A stretch of 64,000 nucleotides of DNA. Origin: Pomacea canaliculata (Eukaryota > Mollusca > Gastropoda > Architaenioglossa > Ampullariidae). The stretch is taken from assembly GCF_003073045.1 (NCBI RefSeq), contig NC_037596.1, positions 11,281,950-11,345,949 of the forward strand, given 5' to 3'. Positions 37,739-50,565 of this stretch are shown one piece after another. The notes beneath the pieces were generated by a model. That model was given only the letters and a program-made list of their open reading frames with translations. It searched no databases and was not told the DNA's origin. Both the position numbers and the translations under genes were made by a program. Numbering within the stretch: position 1 is the first letter of the stretch; the number at the start of each line of letters is the position of its first letter.

Positions 37739-38897
37739 CTATGAAAAGAGAACTAGTGAACATGACAATGTTTATTATGCTTTTGCATACCTTAACCTAA
37801 TGACAGAATGGTTACCAATCTTGTAAGAAATGTCTCCTATTTAGTTGCCGAACTGTGCCGACTAAAACAATTTGAAAAAAAAGAAAACCCTCTTCTATAG
37901 GAATTTTTGCATAAAATGCAACAACACTTAAGGTTCAAAAGACATCCTGCTGGTGTTGTGGTACTTTTTATCCGGAGTCAATATGTTTGACTGCGTATTT
38001 GCTTGGGTTAATGTCAGCCTGGTGTTGCTAGAAGTTTCATGGGGGCTGTCTTCTGGCCGTCTAGGGGACGAAATACTTTAGGTGACTATTTGGGTGTTTT
38101 GTAATAGATTTGGTCGTGTCCACATTTTCTTTCTTGGAAAGTAGTGTCCAGCCCTATTGGCAAACTAATGCACTTTCCAAAACGCACCATTACACGCACG
38201 CATGCATGCACACAGAGTTTCAAAGTAGAATTTAGATCACTTTCACAACTCTCTGAAGACCATTGAATCAAGTTTCTGAATTCTTATTTTCTCACAAAAT
38301 ACACATTCACAAAATCACAGCTGTAGTTTATCACAAACCGCAATAACGCAAAACGTTGTAGTTTTTCTCAACATGTACAACAGTTTGAGCATTATGTGTA
38401 TATTTTAGCGTGGAATATACCACTTATTTCAGTATCGACTTTAAAAGAAACTTTACACATTTTTCTGTACACGTAACAACGAGATTAGTTACTATAACTA
38501 ACGTAAATCAGAAGAGAAATTTTTTTTACCACAATTCAATCAGATAAAAATATCATAGGTTTTAGAAACTAAAGTTGAAGACTCATGCCCAGACGAAAGA
38601 AGTTATAGATATCTATGTTACATCTATACCAGAAATAGTGGAAATAACAAGTTGCATGACAAATATTGCAAGTAAACAAATACACAAAGTAAATGTATTG
38701 TTTATATTTAATAAACGACGTATTGACGTTATAAAGTAAATATCGAGGTAGAGGATTTAAACAGCCATTAAAATAATATTTCAGCTTAACAATTTAAGTG
38801 CCCTTTAAAAAATCAGTCAGCTTAGCAAATTGTTACAAGTAATCGCTTGTACTACCATTACCTCTGTCATGCAAAAATATATTTACAAAAGAAACAA

Positions 38898-38933
<36 letters not shown>

Positions 38934-39249
38934 AAAAAAAGTACACACATACCTAGATAGCATTTAACCATTTTATAAACATTTACAAAGGGGTTTTGAT
39001 CAGGGTAGAATGTACCTGTTTGATACTGAAAATAGTCAACTCTAAAGAAAAATACAAAGACATCATGCACATCAACTGTAGATCCACTTTTTTCATTATA
39101 TTACCATTATAAAAACGCACGGTGGAAGGAACATGATAAATTAGAGACTTTGGTAAGTCTTTGGTAAAAAAGTAAGTAATGTTCAGAGGTTGAGGTTCAG
39201 TTTATTTAAACAGACCCCAACTCACACCAAACCACACCAAAGACACCTC
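37739..39249. other. intergenic
   Basis: AT-rich DNA between the possible LINE remnant and the 3' end of gene D, including a (GAT)n run at 38899-38933. No exon recognised. Confidence 0.4.
38899..38933 (+). repeat. (GAT)n microsatellite
   Basis: About 12 GAT units downstream of the 3' end of gene D. Confidence 0.9.
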
Positions 39250-39255
39250 TTTATT
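39250..39255 (-). terminator. poly(A) signal of gene D
   Basis: AATAAA on the minus strand, about nine bases after the gene D stop codon, followed by a GT-rich stretch (GTGTCTTTGGTGTGG) as expected downstream of a cleavage site. The 3' UTR would be very short. Confidence 0.65.
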
Positions 39256-39263
39256 AACATCTG

Positions 39264-42200
39264 CTAGTTTAATTCCTTAACATGATCACGATCACTATCA
39301 CAACCAGGATCACTAATACTGCGAATCTTTTTCCAGATACCGGAAATCATATTTGAAAATTCAGCAGTTATTAATCCATAAAGAAATCCTTCTTCGTGTC
39401 GAGCACTTCTGTTTCTGAAGTCTGTCCTTATCAAATAATCCATCTTCAACCTCTTATCTATCATCTCTCCAAAACTTTTAACAATATCTTCGTTCGCCTT
39501 CCTTACAATTTTTTCTAATTGTTGTTGCTCTTTTTCTTGCATTTCCTTGAGTTCCTTCGCCAGCTGTTCGTTTTCTTTAACTATCTTTTTCATGTCTTTT
39601 TCCATGTCCCCACCACTTAGGATATTTTGATATAGTTTTTCTTCTAACTCCTTTATTTTGTTCTCCGTGCTTTCTTTTAAATGCTGCTCACGTTTTTTAA
39701 ATTCAGTTTCAGTCTTTCTGGCTTTTTCTATTAATGATTTATTTACATTCTTCAGCTCTCTAATGTACAGTTTGTGCTCGTCTTCTCTCTGTTGTACAGC
39801 CAAAAGTCTTTTCTGAATTTCATTTTCTATTTGCTTTGATATTTGCATGTATTTGGGACAGACGTACCGTGGACTGCTGTTTTCTTCTACCATTTTCTCT
39901 ACAATCTCAAGAAGAAGATTAACCTGAGGATTTTTGTCTGCTGCATTGTTGTCGAAGACGACATATCTGTCTCCACAGGCTTTTAAAATGTCTCTAAATC
40001 CAGGGGGCGCTGCTTCGATCATTTTGCCAATAGTTGTTTTCTCCTCCAACAGATAGTCTCCTCCAGTGAACACAACGACCGTGTGTTTAGTGACATCTTC
40101 ATCAAATATCGCCTTCAGTCGTCTGTAGGTAGCTTCTTCTTCCGGGGTAAAACGGCCAATTTTTATTACGAAGAGGAAAGCACTGGGACCCGGGTGTAAG
40201 CATGCAACGGCCTGCACAATCTTTATTGCAATGTTGTCTTCTGTAAGTCTTGTGTCGAACAGACCTGGTGAATCTGTGATCTGTAATTATTCAATGATAC
40301 AATGTTTTAAAACCATTGTTCAAATAAATAGTGCAGTAAATAGTTCTAATGTTAAATCTAGAAAGCCAACTAAATATATATATAAATATTATAAAAATAA
40401 TATGCCCTTTCTATTTTTTTGTATATGCCACTCAGTCTTGGGTAACTTTTTACTTTCTTCCTGTCTTTTCTGTCTTCTTACTACATCAGGTGACCAGGTT
40501 TGATAAGATTTTTCTATATTGCTGATATACTAAGTCATTAATGTATTACGATGTTCAGTTTTATCAAATCTAGGTGAATCGTTAAAATATGATTTCTAAT
40601 TCTAAAAACAATTGATGTAAACATTTTTCCGGACTAGTCTTGACTATAGATACATATCAAAGCAAAAAAAATTATTTCAAGTTCCAGTGATTGGTCAAAT
40701 TTATTTTATATTGAGTTAAATAATCTGCGTGTTGACACATATATGTGTGTGCATGTGCATGTAGTGTATGTACCTCAACGTTCCACTTTCCAACATCCCC
40801 ACCATACGTTTGACACTCTGTTGTTACAGAACTAAATCCAATAGAAGTGTCAAACCGTTTGCTGCCCAGAATTGTATTCCCAGTTGAGCTTTTCCCAGAA
40901 CCGGTCTTACCCACCAGCAGAAATCGGAGTTGCTCTGGAAAAGGAAATATATAAAAGTGTGCCTGTGAATGCATTATCTTTCCAACAAATCTGCAAACAT
41001 AACCTAATGTGCACTATCCGATGTTAAGATTACAGTTGTGGATGAGTGCAAGCTGACACCCAGAGTGTGAAGTCCAAGCGAGCGAAAGAGAGCTGACTTT
41101 ATCACGTGAGCATTATTAGCAATAGAACATTTCCAAATATACAGTTGGAAATTCACCGTGTGCATTCTTTGTATGCGAACTTGGAATGAGCTTTTATTGT
41201 ATTCTTTGCTTCTTCAAAATAATTTAATACTCATTCTATAGAGAAGGTACTGGTTTTATTTTCTGGTTGGTGAAAGTGTAAATTCTATTCTCCTTCTAAA
41301 TTATCGATTTTAATTTTAAAAAATGTCGAAAAAAATGAATCAAGTGATGAATCAACGCTTCAAGCAGAACAAAAGACCCGAGTGCTCTACCAGTTTCAAT
41401 ATCACCAATGAGAAAAAGTTTCTGTTTATATCGCTTATCCTTTTTCTCATCGGATTAGATGTTTTTGCATTTCAGAATAAGAAACTCCCGTCATACCTTC
41501 AGTGGAATATATGAGGCTGAGCAACAGAGTTTTTTTTAAAGAGGGGAAAGCACTATCAGATGTCATAAGACGTGTGGTTTTCCCTTATTACAAAGAAGAG
41601 TGGATGGAACTAGTTTCGTCCAAATACGTGGATGTTCAGCTCAACATAGTAATAAAAAAATCAGGTTGTAAAAAATCCTGTATACGTCTTAACCTTCTTA
41701 GTGGAATATTTATCTAGCTGGTAGGTTGCAGTATAATTGTTTAAATGTAGTTTGACTCTGGAGAGCTTTTCTGCTGAAGCCACTGCTTGGAAAAAGTCTC
41801 TCCCTTTGTATGCACACCGGTGAGGAGGTGTGTATAAGAGTAGAAATACAATTGCACAGTTCAAATGGAGATACCCAGACTGCCTGCGTACGAAGTTTAA
41901 TTAAAAAAATAAGAAAGTAAATGTTTTGGTTCAGTATTAATATATGGAAGCCAACAGGCCGATCTTTGTTTCTCTTTTTTTTTTTGTTCAAAACAACACA
42001 TTTCTTCACAATGTATGAATCTGTGCTACGTGTTTGTAACAAGATTATATCAGCACCACCGACAAACTAAGCCGTCACCGAAAGATACATAAATAATAGC
42101 CATACCATCGTAATTATCATGATATATACCTTCAGATACACACATGCTTCAATCTTCTTAACAGCACATTAAAGAAAACTAAGCTGAAACTTGTTATTTA

Positions 42201-45200
42201 TTAGATTCTATCTCTTTTGGATAATTTTTTGTTAACTTTTCTACATTCATTACACCATGTTATTCTTTCCACCCATTTCATAATAAGCTCCATTGCCAAG
42301 TTTTAAAAAAAAACTCCATCCTAACCAGAAATGTGTTTACTAAAACAAGCTGTACTTACGTTCGGATTTTTCAGATAAGCAGTCCGTAGATGCATCTGGC
42401 ACCTCGGGTGGCTCTGTTACTGAAATTAAAACGACATCTTCTCGTAATCACTTAAATTTTATGCATGTTGCCATCACCTGTGTCAGAGCAAGTGCTCACG
42501 CAGGCGCAGACAGACAAACACATGAGACATCATCGAGACAATCACCTTCACAATCACTCACAGCAAGAAAAGCACGAGTTTTATCCTTACGATTATTGTA
42601 CACATTTAATATTTTTTACTTATCTGTCTACAAAATATAGCGTATTTAATGGCTTAAAATGTATAACATATTAATTATAGTCAAATATATCACTGAAATA
42701 ATATCATGACATCAATTCTTTGAGTCGCTACAATTTTTACGGTCTATTGGTCTAGATTAAAAATTTAAATTAAAGAGAATCTAAGACAGTGTTTTGTTAA
42801 TTCTTGTTTATTTGTAATACTTACTGTCTTCCGATACGGACTCTAGCTTAGGTTCTTCTTCAGTTACTGCATCTTTGCTGCAATTAGTTCGAAAGACAAT
42901 TTGTAGTAGTAGAAATTAAACTTTTTTACAGTATAAAGATAAAAACTATGTTGCAAATTTTATTAGCTCCCTTGTGAGGAGAAGGTACGTGAGCAAAAAC
43001 TACGATCCTCCTCTCCTCCTCCTCCTCCTCCTCCTCCTCCTGAGCTCAGCTGGTTCAATCTGAAAATACTATTTTTATCACATCACTTACCTTGTTTCCT
43101 TCAGCTCTTCATCGCAGTTTTTCCTGAGCATTTGTTGGCTTTCTTCAAAATCAACTGAAATAAAATAAATAGTATAACATAAACTAACAACTGATCTAAC
43201 ACTTATCATCCTTTTCTAAGTTCGTATTATGTTTCGCATTTTCCAGTTGGTTTCTTGCAGCGTCAGGTGCCGTCATTCTCTTTGAACTACACTACATGTG
43301 GGTACCCTGTGCGTATCGCTTCTGACTCTACCCTACAGTAGGTATTAGAAAAAGATATTCTGAACAGTCTTACTACAGATTTTGCACTACGAGTCACTTT
43401 ATATAATTTATCCCTTTACGGGGCCTTGGAAGTGTGAACAACATTCACCTGCTCAGAAACCACGTGTGTGGTTAAAGTTATGTCATTACTATCACCCACG
43501 TGCTTTGTTCCACGTGCAATGTTTCGCATTTTGATGAGAACACACTAAAGAATATTAAGTGAATTTTTTGCGTTTTACCCAAGGCAGTTCTCCAGGATTG
43601 AGTTTTGACATTATTTCAAATGTATCGAAGCACTTTGGTCTCCTTTCTCCTAAGAAAGTTTCTCCCCGTGAAATACAGCTAGTTGTGCATACATATTTCA
43701 CGGTATTTCACGGTAACATTGAATGACTTGTTTGATATTGATCTAAAAACCTCGTGTTGAGGTTAAAGAAACAATACTTACTCTCTTTAGGTTCAGTCTC
43801 AGGTAAAGCCTCTTTATGTGTTTCTTGTGACTCGCCTTCAGAAGGTATAGATACCAATTTCCTCCTGATTAAAAAAACGTATTGTTAGAAGAGATGCATT
43901 TTATTATTTAGTTGTGGTCATTAGCACAAATGTTAAGAAGAGTTTTGTACCATTTTACAACTGTCTATCCAGCAACCTATAGACGAATTTAGCACATTTT
44001 TGAAAGATAAAAGACACTGGCTTGAGTAAGAAAGGTTGGAATGTTGCTTTGTTTGAATTTATTTGTTTCTCTCGTGGTCATGTTTGCTGTTGACATATTA
44101 CAGAGTTAGGCAGTTCTGTCTTAAAACATAATTCATCAACAAAAAAAAACTACAAAAAACTACCTGGGCAAGGGCCGGCCCGCCTCCTGTCTCTGACCGG
44201 CCCGCCCGCCCGCTGGCCCGCCCGCCCGCCAGTATATATACTCTTTATACAGTATTTGGTAAAACTAAGTTAACTATATTAGTCCGGCCCTCTAAAACCA
44301 TCCCAATTTCTCATGCGGGCCCTTGGGAAAATTAATTGCCCACCCCTGCTCAACAATTTAGGGCCAATGAAGTTATACGTACATTCGTCCATCAGTAATA
44401 AATTTTTAAAAAAGTCAAAACTCTGTAGCAGTAATGCAACCGGCTGGAATTTAAATTTGATACCATTTGATGGGTCAGAATCAAAATGATTTTTGGTTTT
44501 CTTTTAATTAGGACCGAAAACCAGCTAACTTGTCACAACTTCTACATTCACTAGACCAGGTGCGGGAATCGTGCAGCCCTTATACCATATAAGTCTTGCA
44601 CAAAAAAAAAAAAAAAAACATTTGGTCTTACCATGGCAAGTCAGCGAAACTGCGTTTTGACCAAATATAGCAGGCTAAGTTTTCAGCTGAAATTTTGTAT
44701 GTATCTTAGGAAACCTCGGAGGAAAAAATCTCCATCCCTGCACTACATATGTCAAAGTTTTATTATATTTTATTATATATATAGAGATAAATAAAAATAC
44801 AGTTACCATTTTTTAAATGCCTCTGAAAGTAAGGATATTGTTACGATTGCTGCCACTACGCATCCCAGTAAGGATGCCATATTTACAGTTGAAGCAGCAA
44901 ACAGCATTTCATCTGTTACGAATTCCATCAAAGTTGTGTCGTTGTTGAAATAATCTGAAACACAACAACTCTAAAGATAACATAATGATGGCATTATCAT
45001 TACTTGCTCATTTTATCATACACTGTATGTTCTTTTATTAGATAAGTTTTTGGCTTTATCTCGTGTTACAATATCTTATGTGATAAAGTGATTTTTTAAA
45101 ATCAAGTGTTTGTAGTGTGTTCATGAAGAGACCTATAGTGACTGCATGCTTTTATGAACACTGGTAACTTGAGTGACATATTAAGTATTCTAGTAGCCTA

Positions 45201-46279
45201 CTGGCGCCTACATAGTAATTTTTAATATGTTAATACTGTCAAAGTTTATGTTTTATCATATTTAAAGAATGACAGCGCTGTTATTTCTCAGTTGAGTTCT
45301 TTAGTCAGATGACTTCAAATTTCATCTCTATCAAGAGTAAACTAATAAATTATAGTGCGCAAGTTGGATAACATATCTTAAAAGCGAACAAAATGTAATG
45401 ATGGATAGTGAAAGTATTTTGCACAATCGTCATAAGTTCTTTCGGAATGTTCTTCAAGAAAATATGCGCAAGTTCATGACACGTTTGTGCCTATTATTTT
45501 ATCCCTATGCCCATCCAGAAAGTTTGACAATTTACACACATAAAAAGCAATCACTTCTATTAATGCATAAAAATACACACATAATCACATAATCACAAAT
45601 AGATAAAGTGAAGAGAGGAAAAGACAGATAATTGATGGACAGACTGATGTTCATTTACTTACGCATATCCTGAAGTTTCCTTTTCCATTTATTAGTTTTT
45701 AATCTTCCTGAATTGTTGTCTTTCCAAGTCCAGGACCACTCAATTTCTAAGTGTGAATTGTTTATTTTCTTGTAGAGCTCGAGTGGTCCTATTGCAGTGA
45801 CACAACGTACTGACTTCTGGTATGTGACTGTACAGGTGTTATTCCATCGAACAACTCTCCCATCGTACTCAACTTTGCCATCACTCAGTCTAGTTCGTAC
45901 CTCGATGACATAATAATCATCATTTTGCAGTTCAGTGGCTAACTGGTCAAAATGAATTGTGAGATTGACGGTTCTGTCTTCTTCAAACTTTACGATTTCC
46001 AGTTCTGCGCCTGAGACAAAATAAACATGTTTTTGTTATTGTTCGCCTTGCAGCAATAGTAATCAAAATTTAAGTGGGGGGATGTATTGTGCTCTCTTGG
46101 TTTTCAATATAATAACAATGGTAATAAGAAGATAGTTATAATATTGTAATCAATATACATTTTAAGGTGTTGCAGATAAAAAAATAAAAAACAATACCTT
46201 GACCACAGACCACTCCGAGTGAGAAACATGCTGTGAATACCACTGCAAATGACAGTGAAAACGTATCCATCGCAAACAC
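39264..46279 (-). CDS. Gene D: transmembrane Ig-like receptor with cytosolic GIMAP (AIG1) GTPase domain
   Basis: Nine coding exons on the minus strand: 46198-46279 (ATG 46270), 45663-46010, 44807-44954, 43782-43864, 43091-43154, 42825-42877, 42360-42419, 40774-40934, 39264-40280. Every junction has AG/GT and agreeing phase; the total is 668 codons. Residues 1-24 are a signal peptide ([18 protein letters not shown] core). Residues 25-140 are the family-B Ig-like domain with [17 protein letters not shown] and IEWSWTWKD. The TM helix is about 157-183 ([18 protein letters not shown]). Residues 190-276 are an acidic linker of four small exons. From 278 comes an AIG1 domain: P-loop GKTGSGKSS (285-293), DSPGLFDT (333-340), the GIMAP-specific HPGP box, TGGD (402-405) in place of the usual NKxD-like G4, and FDNNA (about 439-443). 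A Lys/Glu-rich coiled coil (about 475-600) and a soluble tail end the protein. GIMAPs bind GTP and oligomerise on membranes in lymphocytes; being built into a receptor is unusual. The reading is seen directly; the signalling role is inference. It should sit in the plasma or endosomal membrane. Confidence 0.9.
43006..43041 (+). repeat. (CTC)n microsatellite
   Basis: CTC/CCT repeat in a gene D intron about 50 bases downstream (in transcript sense) of the exon at 43091-43154. Confidence 0.85.
44158..44348 (-). mobile_element. hAT-type non-autonomous element (empty-site copy)
   Basis: This has the same sequence as the element at 53815-54514, inverted: it ends TTAATTGCCCACCCCTG at 44348 and begins CCTGGGCAAGGGCCGGCC near 44160. 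It carries CCCG-rich repeats (44195-44230) and TATATATACT. It lacks the Tigger insertion, giving ACTGTATAAAG across the site in inverse sense. The flanks (CTACAAAA and CTCAACAA) are only roughly alike, so the copy is old. It lies in the gene D intron between the exons at 43864 and 44807. Confidence 0.75.
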
Positions 46280-46520
46280 CTGCAGATACAAGCAGAAGAA
46301 CATAATGTTTAGGAAAATGTAGAAACAAATGTCTGATCGAGCTTCCTCAATCCTAAATTCCTAAATGCATACATCTGTATATATGGGGTTTCCTTATTCT
46401 TTTTATTTCTTGACTATTTTTTTCATTTGTGTTTGAACTGAATCAAACCTGAAGTGCTCAGTAAACTAGAAATCCCTTCAATAAAACTTCCAAACTTTTG
46501 CAAACAACGGTCTTTGATAA

Positions 46521-46571
46521 AGAAAACAAAACAAAACAAAAACAAAACAAAAACAAAAAACAAAACAAAAG
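46521..46571 (+). repeat. (AAAAC)n low-complexity repeat
   Basis: About ten imperfect units of AAAAC upstream of gene D's ATG exon, inside its first intron. Confidence 0.8.
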
Positions 46572-47246
46572 CAAAAAACTTGACCTTTTAAGGTTTTTCG
46601 AGGTGACTCGCTGAATTTGGCAGTTTCGTCAACCTTACTGTGCAGCTAATATTGTCATTGGATCATTATGCTCTAAAAAATAACAATTCCTAGTTCAATA
46701 GAAGCAAAACAAATAGACCAATGAAGTGAACTGAAATTGCATTATAAAATATGAGATTGGTATATTTATATCCTACTACTACTACTTCTACTGATTTTTT
46801 TTAAAATTAATAAACAATCATTGCTGTATTATTGCTACTTATTCTTAAGCAAAATCATCAGAAAGAGCACGACTTTATCTATTATCTATTCTGAGCTCGG
46901 TCTGTAAAACTTTCACTCAGTCAGGATGGCATATATTCGTTCATGCAAGTCTCACGTGTGAGTGGAGAAATTAAATAATGATATACGAGTCTGTAAATAC
47001 GCATTAAAATTAAAGTATTTCAGTGTGCTATTTCTAGGTGATAGATATCCTCAACTCGAAAAAGATATGTTGTTTACTCCCCAGTGTTACTTTGCAATGA
47101 AAGTCTACTTTTTCTTATAATCAACAAAATTAAAACCTCTACCATCGCGTGTGTTTTAAAATGTGTAATTTTTTTCAAATACAAAGCAAACATATAAATG
47201 AAGCTAAATCAAAAACATATTTAAGGTACAGGTAAGACTTACATAC

Positions 47247-47305
47247 CTCATACCACAGCTCTCTCACTTCGATAACGATGAGTAAGGTATGACTAGAACA
47301 GCCTA
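47247..47305 (-). promoter_or_regulatory. non-coding first exon and promoter of gene D (probable)
   Basis: A minus-strand donor (TGAG|GTATGT) ends at 47247. The matching acceptor (TTGTATCTGCAG) lies directly before the ATG exon, at 46280-46281. About 75 bases upstream of the donor the minus strand has CTAAATAAAGCC, a TATA-like sequence, so transcription may start near 47300. The transcript would be about 8 kb unspliced. Confidence 0.45.
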
Positions 47306-50300
47306 GGCCCAGTGGCTCAGGCTTTATTTAGCTGCACCTATCTTTTTTCGTTTCTCTATGAGCGCGTGGAGAAGGAGTTGGGGGTTGGGGTGTGCATGTT
47401 TAATGACAAATTTCTATATTTCTCAAAACTAAATTTAGGCTGATTCAAAATTTTGTAATTTTCGGCTTATTTGGCTTACCTGGGGAAAGATTTCATTATT
47501 ATGAAAGTTTATTTTAATTCTGAGTGAAAATCGTTCATTTCATACATTTTAAAGTTTGAAGTTCTTTGACGGGTGAATATCACGTAATCTTTAGAGGTTT
47601 GTATGTTTTAATCGGAGATTAATAAATATTATGTATCCACTTTATGTCTTTATAAGGTCTTGACTCAAACACTAGAAATCTTTAGTTACGGTTGATGTGC
47701 TGTGCTCTAAAAATTAACTGCTACTTTGCACACAGCTGCAGCTATGATACTAATGCTACAAATATAGCATGTGCTGTTTTGTTTCTAACGATTTTATTTA
47801 GTTATTACATTAAAAGGACCTTATTTTTCTATTCATCTTTACTCAAAGCTGTGGACCATTCAAGAACTTAAAGCTTGATTTTTGTAATTTTTAATTTGCA
47901 GTGTTGCTATACCAGCCAGCTATACCGATGTTACAGAGACAAGAGAAACACTTCTTGGACGCAAATGAGGATTTTAATATATAAGACATATATATCGACA
48001 ACAAAAAAGACGTTTATCGCTTTAATATTAGCTTGTTATAAACTCAATAAATTCAATTTATCAGAGTAGAGTGTACAGTCACAATTCAGAGTTTCCAAAT
48101 CATTTCACGGTGGTTTCCTTTTCTTTAGGCTGTTTATATTCCATACCTTAAAATGGCCATTGACTTTCTGGGAGTAGTATATTTGTAATCTAAAAGGTTC
48201 AGTAGCAATAGCATAAGTGAGTTTTTCTTGTGGATAATAACCTCCGAGACTACAATCTGCTAAGGACCAGTAAATAGTAAACCGCGTCCAAATAATGCAT
48301 TCAGACTACACAACAGTGGTTATGGAAAGGTCATCAGTTCAAACCACTGATCTAAAAATCTATGGCTGGCTTTGCTGGAACCAGTAAGATGAAACAATTT
48401 TATTACTGTATCTGGAATACATCCCGCTATATTTTTGCATTTTTTGTAAATTATCACTGCTGCATGCTTTAATATTTGGTACACAACATCACTGTCCACA
48501 TTTGTCCCAAAGATAACCAGGAATATTAAGTCGTTGCCCTGGGCAACATTGCAAGCTTAGGGACAAGCGTCCTGTCTCAGTAGCAAATGCAGTGTCGACA
48601 TACCCCACATGTTGCTTTACCCTGGCGCTGTGGTAATAAAGCAGTTATTGCTGTCTTCTTGTTGCATTCAAAATTTAAAGATTGTTTTACTTAAAGGTGA
48701 TTTTGCTTTAAAAGGATGAAGGTCTGGAGAATAATGGGGAGTGGATACAAAACGGGAGGGGAATGGAAAGAGCAAGAAGGCAACCGTAGGTGTGAGAGGA
48801 GGGCCAATGTTGATAAATGTTGCTGGTGTTCTCTTCTCTGCCTTAAAGTTCGAAATTGCTTGCCAAGTATCCAGTGATAGTTTACTAAGCTTGTTACAAG
48901 ACTCCTTATGTTACACTAATGTTAAAATGTGAACTTTAAGTTATAATTATTTAGTAAAGACCGCATTTTGGTTATTATTTTATAATGGACCCTTTTATGT
49001 TGTAGATATTGTCTTAGAGGCTTTGCATTTTATAAATAGTTAGACTTTAAGATTGTAAATTGTTTTTCCGGGGAAGGGGTGTCAGGCTAGTGTGTTGCTT
49101 TTTTCATACAATGTTGTTTATGTTTTACAGCTCTAGAATTTACATGGCTTTTCACCATCTTCGTAGTGAAAGACTGTTCGATGTTCACGTAAGCATTTCC
49201 ATTTTACATTTCACATAACTCAATTCGAAAAGAATTTGGCCCACGGGCCATGTACGGCCCTTGAAATCATTTGATCTGGCTCAGGAAAAGCAAGTCCGTA
49301 ACAGGATAGACAGGACAGACAAGTAAGCTTCATTTCAGCTTCCCGCAGCTTCTTTGGACAATTTTGGAGAATTATGCCTACATGTGACTTTCACCCAGAG
49401 CTGATGGTAGACCACTTGATGTCAGCTGTTGATACGGAGAGACTTGTCTCATAACAAATAAACGAATTACGTCGTAGTCGTAACAGTGTGTACCTCAGTG
49501 TGTAGTTCAGATTAAAAACGTCCTTAACAAGGAAATTATTAGAATAAAACTGAACAATGAATCTTCTAGATATGTATTTTTAAATATATAAGAAATTTGA
49601 AACAGTTTTATGACAATAAGAGATTGATGTTTATTCATAAAATGCAGAATACACAAAAGGATGATAAAGTATGTCACATAATGTATCCATCACTGATTTT
49701 GTGTTTTTTTTTTGTATCCTCTGTCACATGGTCAAACCATTGTGTTGTGAAATAATCAGGCTATTCTGCTAAGAAAAGGCGATGGATAAATCTGTACTAA
49801 AATATTAATCTAGTTTTAAAATTTTGCAGCCAGCATGACAAACGTGCTGCCTTTACTGGATTATCTCTGCACTTACAATGACAATGAGAAAGAACTGGCT
49901 AATCATTTAATTAAATCTAGATTGAAATCTCTAACATTATTTGTGTATTTTGTGATTAATTCATTTTACATGCTGACATGCTTCTTTTGTAGTAGCCAAA
50001 TACAGGAACACCTGCTGAGTTCATAGAAATCACATAATTATAGACACACACACACATAGATGTGACATCACACACCACTTACAAACATAAATATGAATCT
50101 CTGTATGTAAAATTATATATGTACACATTAAATCAAATCATCACATCCGATACTTTCATTGAAATGACAATCCATTTCATTTAGTAGTTTTGATCCTTTT
50201 GATATGGACCAAGTGCAAGCAACTTATTGACTTTCTGATTGTCTCCCTTTAGTCGCAGACTGAATTTTTTCTTTTAGACACCCTGCACTCCCATGAAATC

Positions 50301-50565
50301 AAGGATTTGTCTATTATTTACTAACATTCTTCCTTTTTGTCTCTGCATTCATTTTAAGATAGCTTTAGAAAGTATTTTTTGTCTAATAAAATTGTATTCC
50401 CTTTTCTCTTCTGATGAATGCATTACTTATGACAAGTGTTGTTGTGCTAAGTATTCTACACATTTAAATATCTATATTTAGCCTTTTTTTAAGCCATTTA
50501 AATGAGTATGTGCCGTCAGATACATCCAAAAAGGCTAGACTCGTACCTAGCTTACCTACGTCTTC
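47306..50565. other. intergenic
   Basis: Upstream of gene D. Mostly AT-rich with no recognised exon. At 49235-49265 GGCCCACGGGCCATGTACGGCC resembles the GC-rich end of the hAT elements seen at 44 and 54 kb and may be a small relic. Near 48310-48350 a GTTCAAACC motif recalls a tRNA B box, but no A box is convincing. Confidence 0.4.

Noticed and set aside
44570-44760. Another hAT-like element suggested by CCAGGTGCGGGAATC and ATCTCCATCCCTGCAC
   Set aside because: The two ends pair poorly and no target-site duplication is visible.
48300-48370. tRNA or SINE from a B-box-like GTTCAAACC
   Set aside because: No A box, no cloverleaf pairing that I can draw, and no resemblance to the clearer SINE at 35225-35465.
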